Part shown: one piece after another, positions 36,408 to 41,766 of the stretch
Position numbering within the stretch: the stretch's first letter is position 1
Layout of the letters: every line of letters begins with the position of its first letter
Assembly (NCBI GenBank): GCA_018883025.1
Contig: VEQW01000002.1
Coordinates: 1 to 41,766, forward strand
Direction of reading: 5' to 3'
DNA length: 41,766 bases
Source of the DNA: Solirubrobacterales bacterium
Lineage (GTDB): Bacteria > Actinomycetota > Thermoleophilia > Solirubrobacterales > 70-9
Program-made: the position numbers and the translations under genes
Notes under the pieces: generated by a model
Told to the model about the DNA's origin: nothing
Database searches by the model: none
What the model saw: the letters and a program-made list of their open reading frames with translations, nothing else

Positions 36408-36695
36408 ATCGACCGCGACCAGGTAGTCCATGTCGCCCGGCTCGCGCGCCTCGAACTGGGCGAGGACGAGGTAGGGGCCCTGGCAGAGGAGCTCTCCTCC
36501 ATACTCGACCACGTCGACCGGCTGCTCGCCGTGGATACTGACGGAGTCGAGCCGACGACCCACGTAGTACCCCTGGAGAACGTCTTGAGGGACGACGTAC
36601 CCGGGGAGGAGCTGACGCCCGAGCAGGCGCTGGCCCCGGCACCGAGCGTCGAGGACGGCGCCTTTCTGGTCCCGTCCCCGAAGACCGAGGGCTGA
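36405..36695 (+). CDS. gatC: Asp/Glu-tRNA amidotransferase subunit C
   Basis: VIDRDQVVHVARLARLELGEDEVGALAEELSSILDHVDRL...LRDDVP. Confidence 0.93.
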   Translation: MIDRDQVVHVARLARLELGEDEVGALAEELSSILDHVDRLLAVDTDGVEPTTHVVPLENVLRDDVPGEELTPEQALAPAPSVEDGAFLVPSPKTEG

Positions 36696-36698
36696 GCG

Positions 36699-38132
36699 GT
36701 GGCTGGCGAGCCGCTCGGGATGCTTTCTGCCTGCGCTACGGGTGAGGCGATCGGCTCGGGCGAACTCGATGGTGCGGAGTGCCTGGCCTTCTGGGCTGAG
36801 CGGGCCGGGGACGAAACCCTCAATGCCTACCTCTGGACCGGCCCGGATGATGGCGGCCAGCGGATCGCAGGAGCACCGGTCGCCGTCAAGGACATCTTCT
36901 GCACCGAAGGCCTGCCAACCACGGCCGGCTCGAGGATCCTCGACGGTTACGCCCCGCCATTCGACGCAACGGCCGTCACCCGGCTCCGGGCAGCCGGGCT
37001 GCCCGTCCTGGGCAAGACGAACATGGACGAGTTCGCAATGGGTTCCTCGAATGAGAACTCGGCTTACGGTCCCGTTCTGAACCCCTGGGACCGGACCCGG
37101 GTGCCCGGCGGTTCTTCGGGAGGGTCGGCGGCGGCGGTGGCCGCTGGGGCAGCCCCTTGGGCGTTGGGCACCGATACCGGTGGCTCGATCCGTCAGCCGG
37201 CGGCCCTCTGTGGAATCGTCGGCCTGAAACCGACCTATGGAGCGGTCTCCCGCTTCGGGATGATCGCCTTCGCTTCCTCGCTCGACCAGTGCGGGACCTT
37301 CGGCCACTCGGTCGCCGACGCGGCCGAGCTCCTCTCGGTGGTCGAGGGCCTCGATCCACGTGACTCGACCTCGACCGGGATACCGGGGGGGCTTTCGCGA
37401 CCGACGGCAAGTGACCTCGAGGGGATCACCGTCGGAGTCCCACGGAATTTCCTGGAGGTTGGGGTCGAACAAGGGGTGGCTGACCGGTTTGCCGAGGCAC
37501 TGAAAACCGTCGAGCGCCTCGGCGGCACGATTCGGGACATCGAACTTCCCCACGCCGAGCTGGGGATCTCGGCCTACTACGTCATCGCACCGGCCGAGGC
37601 CTCGACCAACCTCTCCCGCTACGACGGGGTCCGTTATGGCCTCCGCGTGCCGGCAGACGATCTGGTCGAGATGTACGAGAGGACCCGGGGTGAAGGCTTC
37701 GGCCCGGAGGTAAAGCGCCGGATCATGCTGGGGACCTACGCCCTTTCCTCCGGGTATTACGACCAGTACTACGGCACTGCCCAGAAGGTGCGGACCCTGA
37801 TCGTGCGCGATTTCGAGGCAGCTTTCTCCGAGGTGGACCTGATCGCGACCCCAACCACCCCCGGGGTCGCCTTCGAGCTCGGGGCGAAGACCTCCGACCC
37901 CTGGTCGATGTACCTGAACGATCTGTTCACGGTCCCGATGTCGCTCGCCGGCATTCCGGCGATCTCGATTCCCGCCGGCCTGGCGGCGCCCCCGGAAGGG
38001 GGACCCCAGTTGCCGGTCGGTCTGCAGTTGGCAGCACCTGCCTTCGCCGAGCAGGCGTTGATCGAATCGGCACATGCGCTCGAAGCCGCAATCGGCTTCG
38101 ATGAGAGACCCGAGGGTGGTGGGGATTCGTGA
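36699..38132 (+). CDS. gatA: Asp/Glu-tRNA amidotransferase subunit A
   Basis: PVAVKDIFCTEGLPTTAGSRIL; MGSSNENSAYGP; GGSSGGSAAAVAAG; GTDTGGSIRQPAALCG. Confidence 0.95.
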   Translation: MAGEPLGMLSACATGEAIGSGELDGAECLAFWAERAGDETLNAYLWTGPDDGGQRIAGAPVAVKDIFCTEGLPTTAGSRILDGYAPPFDATAVTRLRAAGLPVLGKTNMDEFAMGSSNENSAYGPVLNPWDRTRVPGGSSGGSAAAVAAGAAPWALGTDTGGSIRQPAALCGIVGLKPTYGAVSRFGMIAFASSLDQCGTFGHSVADAAELLSVVEGLDPRDSTSTGIPGGLSRPTASDLEGITVGVPRNFLEVGVEQGVADRFAEALKTVERLGGTIRDIELPHAELGISAYYVIAPAEASTNLSRYDGVRYGLRVPADDLVEMYERTRGEGFGPEVKRRIMLGTYALSSGYYDQYYGTAQKVRTLIVRDFEAAFSEVDLIATPTTPGVAFELGAKTSDPWSMYLNDLFTVPMSLAGIPAISIPAGLAAPPEGGPQLPVGLQLAAPAFAEQALIESAHALEAAIGFDERPEGGGDS

Positions 38133-39583
38133 CCGAAGGCCTGCCGGACGACCTCGAAGCAGTGATCGGACTCGAGATCCACGTCCAGCTCTCGACCGAG
38201 ACCAAGATGTTCTGTGGCTGCAGCCTCTCTTTCGGCGATCCACCGAACACCCACACCTGCCCGGTCTGTCTCGCCCACCCGGGGGTACTCCCGGTCCCCA
38301 ATCGACGGGCGATCGAGTACGCGATCCAGATCGCGCTGGCCCTCGGGTGCGAGGTCGCTCCGAGGTCAATTTTCCACCGAAAGAACTACTTCTACCCCGA
38401 CAATCCGAAGGCGTACCAGATCAGCCAGTACGACGTCCCACTCGCGAGTGCCGGCGAGCTGGCGAATGTGAGGATCCATCGGGCCCACCTCGAGGAGGAT
38501 GCGGCGAAGATGGTCCACATCGGCGAGAGTGGCCGGATCCAGGGTTCGAGCGGTTCCCTGGTCGACTTCAATCGGGCCGGCACCCCGCTGGTCGAGATCG
38601 TCACCGAACCCGATATCCGGTCGGCCTCGGAGGCGAGGGAGTGGGGGCAGCTGCTCAGGGAGACGGTGAGGCAGCTCGGCGTCTCGGACGTGAACATGGA
38701 GGAAGGGAGCCTTCGGTGCGACGCCAACGTTTCGATCAGGCCGCGGGGTTCCTCTGAACTCGGGACCAAGACCGAACTGAAGAACATGAACTCCTTCAGG
38801 TTCCTCGAGAAGGGAATCACTGCGGAGCTCGATCGCCAGGCAGGCCTGGTTGCATCGGGCGAAAGGGTGGTCCAGGAGACCCTCCACTTCGACCCGGGCA
38901 CGGGTGCCCTCCACCCTCTTCGCTCGAAAGAGGAGGCTCATGACTACAGGTACCTGCCCGAGCCCGACCTCGTGCCACTGGCTCCAGATTCCGCGATGCT
39001 CGAAGAGGCGAGGAAGAGCCTCCCCGAGCTCCCCGAAGCGAAGGCGAAGCGTTATCGCGATGAGCTGGGAATTCCGGAGGCCCCTGCCGAGTTGCTTTCC
39101 GTTCGTGCCGAACTCGCGGGCTTCCTGGAGGCGATGCTCGCCGCAGAGCCGGACCTCGAACCGAGGGTAGCCGCCAACTGGCTGACCGGTGAGTTCGCTG
39201 CTGAGCTTCGTCGAAAGGGCGACCCCGACCTCAGCGAGGTTCCGGTCGAGGCCGCTGCACTCGCCTCCCTCGCGTCGATGGCCCAGGCGAAGAAGATCTC
39301 CCACGGAACCGCGAAGGACCTCCTCACGAGGATGGTCGACGATGGGATAGACCCGGTTGCGGTCGTCACCGAGGAAGACCTCGGGCAGCTCTCTGACTCA
39401 TCCGAGCTCGAGGCGATAGTCGAAAAGGTCGTCGAGGAGAACCCCGGGCCAGCCGAAGAAGTCCAGGCCGGAAACGAGAAGGCGATCGGTGCCTTGGTCG
39501 GTGCGGTGATGAAGGAGACGGGGGGGCGAGCCGACGGCGGCGAGGTGAATCGGATCCTGAGGCAGGCGCTGGGTCTCGGCTGA
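38129..39583 (+). CDS. gatB: Asp/Glu-tRNA amidotransferase subunit B
   Basis: VIGLEIHVQLSTETKMFCGC...CPVCLAHPG; YFYPDNPKAYQISQYD; GatB/Yqey C-terminal domain. Confidence 0.95.
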   Translation: MTEGLPDDLEAVIGLEIHVQLSTETKMFCGCSLSFGDPPNTHTCPVCLAHPGVLPVPNRRAIEYAIQIALALGCEVAPRSIFHRKNYFYPDNPKAYQISQYDVPLASAGELANVRIHRAHLEEDAAKMVHIGESGRIQGSSGSLVDFNRAGTPLVEIVTEPDIRSASEAREWGQLLRETVRQLGVSDVNMEEGSLRCDANVSIRPRGSSELGTKTELKNMNSFRFLEKGITAELDRQAGLVASGERVVQETLHFDPGTGALHPLRSKEEAHDYRYLPEPDLVPLAPDSAMLEEARKSLPELPEAKAKRYRDELGIPEAPAELLSVRAELAGFLEAMLAAEPDLEPRVAANWLTGEFAAELRRKGDPDLSEVPVEAAALASLASMAQAKKISHGTAKDLLTRMVDDGIDPVAVVTEEDLGQLSDSSELEAIVEKVVEENPGPAEEVQAGNEKAIGALVGAVMKETGGRADGGEVNRILRQALGLG

Positions 39584-39623
39584 CCGGGCCCGTCGGCGGT
39601 CGGGGGAGCGCGAATGGCCGTCC

Positions 39624-39638
39624 TATACTCGGCCGATG
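39624..39638 (+). promoter_or_regulatory. Leaderless promoter: TATACT-N6-ATG
   Basis: TATACT 39624-39629, ATG 39636. Confidence 0.65.
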
Positions 39639-40949
39639 GCCTGGAACGTAGTGATCGCTGGGGGAGGGTTCGCCGGTGCGAATGTTGCCCGAAAGCTCGA
39701 ATCGATCCTCCCCGCCCAGTCTGCGCGGCTCGTGCTTGCCAATGACGTCAATTTCATGCTCTACACACCGTTCCTGCCGGAGGCCGCGGCCGGGACCCTC
39801 GAGCCGCGACACGTCGTCACGCCCCTCAGGGAGATCGTCAAGCGGGCAAATCTGAAGCTCGGGGTCGTTGAAGGACACGATCCCGCGACCCGTCAGGTCG
39901 AGATCACGACCTACGACGGCGGGACGGAGTTGGTTCGGTACGACCAGCTGGTGCTCGCCCCGGGGTCGATCTCCCGATTCCTCCCCATCCCGGGCCTCGC
40001 CGAACATGCGGTTGGATTCAAGAGCCTGGCCGACGCGATCTGGGCGCGGAACACCGTGATCGAGTCGCTCGAGCTCGCCAACGCGACCGAGGACCCGGAG
40101 GTGAGGGACCGACTGCTGCGGTTCGTCTTCGTCGGCGGTGGATACGCGGGCCTCGAGGCGCTGGCCGAGCTCCAGGACTTCGCTGCTGACGCCATGCGTC
40201 ACTACCCCCGGGCACGACTCCACGGGATGCACTGGATGCTGGTCGAGGCAAAGGATCGCGTTCTTCCCGAGATCGACGAAGTCCTGGCTGACTACGCGGC
40301 GAAGGAGCTTCGCGGCCGCGGGATCGACATCCGACTCAATACGACGCTCTCGGAGGTCACTGCCGACACCGCCACCCTCTCCACGGGAGAGGTATTTCCG
40401 ACCAGGATGGTTGTCTGGACGGCCGGGGTCGTTCCCCAGCCAAGCCTGAGGAACCTCTCGGTGCCTCTCGATGAGTCCGGGCGGGTCCTGGTCGACGACT
40501 TCCTCCGGGTCGAGGGAATGGAGGGGGTCTGGGCCCTGGGTGACGCCGCCGCCGTGCCGGACCCGGATGGCGGCCTCTGCGCGCCGACCGCCCAGCACGC
40601 CGTCCGACAGGCCGCGACGGCCGCCCGAAACGTCGCTGCCAGCCTGGGCATCGGTGCCCCGGCCCCGTATCGGTACCGAAGCCGCGCTGCCTTCGTCAAT
40701 CTCGGGCGGTACAAGGCTGTCGGAATGGTGGGGGAGAGGACCTTCAGTGGCTTTCCTGCCTGGTGGATGGCGCGGACCTACCACATGAGCCAGATCCCGG
40801 GCAATGCCCGGAAATTCCGGGCGGTCCTCGACTGGACCGCCAGCCTGCCATTCGAACGGGATCTCTCCGAGGTCGGTTCGATCGGCAGGCCCGGGGTGCT
40901 GGCAACCGAGCGGTATGAGCGGGGCGGCTCGCACCGCCCGATGAGGTAG
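39636..40949 (+). CDS. NADH dehydrogenase-like FAD-dependent oxidoreductase (NDH-2 family)
   Basis: VVIAGGGFAGANVARKLE; YDQLVLAPGS; FVFVGGGYAGLEALAEL; VWALGDAAAVPD. Confidence 0.85.
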   Translation: MAWNVVIAGGGFAGANVARKLESILPAQSARLVLANDVNFMLYTPFLPEAAAGTLEPRHVVTPLREIVKRANLKLGVVEGHDPATRQVEITTYDGGTELVRYDQLVLAPGSISRFLPIPGLAEHAVGFKSLADAIWARNTVIESLELANATEDPEVRDRLLRFVFVGGGYAGLEALAELQDFAADAMRHYPRARLHGMHWMLVEAKDRVLPEIDEVLADYAAKELRGRGIDIRLNTTLSEVTADTATLSTGEVFPTRMVVWTAGVVPQPSLRNLSVPLDESGRVLVDDFLRVEGMEGVWALGDAAAVPDPDGGLCAPTAQHAVRQAATAARNVAASLGIGAPAPYRYRSRAAFVNLGRYKAVGMVGERTFSGFPAWWMARTYHMSQIPGNARKFRAVLDWTASLPFERDLSEVGSIGRPGVLATERYERGGSHRPMR

Positions 40950-40956
40950 GTGATCG

Positions 40957-41262
40957 GTGGGCTACGAGTGGATCGCGATCGCGGTCGGCTTCGGAGTCGC
41001 GACCGGGATCATCGGAAAGGCGAAGGGCAACTCCTTCCTGATCTGGTTCCTGGTCGGCGCAATCCTCCCCGTGATTGGACTGGTCGCCGTATTACTCACC
41101 CGCAACGAGGACGCGGAACCAGAGCGCCAGTGCCCGAACTGCCGAAAGATCGTCAAGCTCTACGTTCAGGTCTGCCCCCGCTGTGGTACCGAGCTCTATT
41201 TGCCGGATCCATCCGAAACACGAATGCCGCCGCCCCGAGGAGGTCGGCGAGGAGTTACCTGA
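40957..41262 (+). CDS. Small membrane protein with C-terminal zinc ribbon
   Basis: Two hydrophobic segments followed by CPNC...CPRCGTEL; SD-like AGGTAGGTGA upstream of GTG. Confidence 0.75.
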   Translation: MGYEWIAIAVGFGVATGIIGKAKGNSFLIWFLVGAILPVIGLVAVLLTRNEDAEPERQCPNCRKIVKLYVQVCPRCGTELYLPDPSETRMPPPRGGRRGVT

Positions 41263-41766
41263 GCCAGGTGCGGAAGATCGCGTTGGCGAAGCCGACCCCG
41301 TAACGGAAGACGGCCGGCTTCTTCGAACTGCCGTGGATTCGGGCGACGACCGTGACCGGGACCTCCTCGGACGGGATGCCACGCTTGATCGCCTCGATCA
41401 GGAATTCCGATGTGTGGAACTGCTCCTGCCTGAGCACGAGGCGGGGGAGGACGGTCGTCCTCACGGCGCGGTAGCCGTTCGAGCAGTCGGTCACCTTAGT
41501 CCCGGTGATCAGTGAGACGAGCCGGTTGAAGAAGACGATCCCGGCCTCCCTGACCGGGTGCCCCTTCTCGGCCGACCCGAGGATCCGGGAGCCGTGGGCT
41601 ACATCGACCTCACCGGTAAGGACGGGGGCCACGAGCCTTTCCATCTCGGCCGGAAGGTGCTGACCGTCGGCGTCCATGGTCACCGTGACCTCGGCCTCGG
41701 AGTCGACCATCAGTCGATAACCGGTACGCATCGCGGCTCCGCCACCACGGTTCACGGCATGGCGGG
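41255..41766 (-). CDS. Glycosyltransferase family 2, N-terminus beyond window
   Basis: HAVNRGGGAAMRTGYRLM, VTMDADGQHLPAEMERL, DCSNGYRAVRTTVL. Confidence 0.88.
   Translation of the reverse strand, partial: RHAVNRGGGAAMRTGYRLMVDSEAEVTVTMDADGQHLPAEMERLVAPVLTGEVDVAHGSRILGSAEKGHPVREAGIVFFNRLVSLITGTKVTDCSNGYRAVRTTVLPRLVLRQEQFHTSEFLIEAIKRGIPSEEVPVTVVARIHGSSKKPAVFRYGVGFANAIFRTWLR

Noticed and set aside
36237-38369. 710-aa minus-strand ORF opposite gatA
   Set aside because: High-GC antisense shadow of a clear gatA/gatC region; low-complexity Arg/Gly/Pro composition and no recognisable domain
39366-40934. 522-aa minus-strand ORF opposite NDH-2
   Set aside because: Antisense shadow; plus-strand NDH-2 motifs are clear
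1-41766. CRISPR arrays, transposons, tRNA/rRNA genes, toxin-antitoxin or defence genes
   Set aside because: None visible; content is core metabolism, translation and cell envelope genes

Overview
High-GC, actinobacterial-looking window (probably Thermoleophilia/Solirubrobacterales-like; taxon is inference). It is densely packed and mostly housekeeping. Content in order: 5'-truncated beta-helix/choice-of-anchor surface protein; TMEM175-family channel; cyclase-family and PI-PLC-like pair (-); HSL-type esterase; thrS; infC; wecB (-); rpmI-rplT; TrmH-family rRNA methyltransferase; pheS-pheT-argC-argJ-argB-argD-[TM/low-complexity protein]-argG-[58-aa TM protein]; coiled-coil/RPF-like cell-wall protein; SixA-like phosphatase (-); dnaE; acyl-CoA dehydrogenase; glutamate decarboxylase (-); nfo (-); gltX; cysteine-free Rrf2/CymR-like regulator-cysK-cysE; pcrA/uvrD-folD-4TM protein; gatC-gatA-gatB; NDH-2; TM/zinc-ribbon protein; 3'-side of a GT2 glycosyltransferase (-). 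No defence island, phage, CRISPR, transposon, rRNA or tRNA was seen. The most interesting signals are organisational: (i) repeated TAnnnT-N6-7-ATG/GTG leaderless promoter/start modules at operon heads, including a divergent pair; (ii) an interleaved A-B-A'-B' inverted-repeat (pseudoknot or switch topology) just upstream of thrS; (iii) the infC/rpmI-rplT unit split by an antisense wecB; (iv) a pheST-arg supercluster in which argF/argR are replaced by a small membrane protein and argH is missing; (v) an 8-bp head-to-head start overlap of nfo and gltX; (vi) a small translationally coupled TM ORF absent from the ORF track. All structure calls were made by eye, without searches or folding software.
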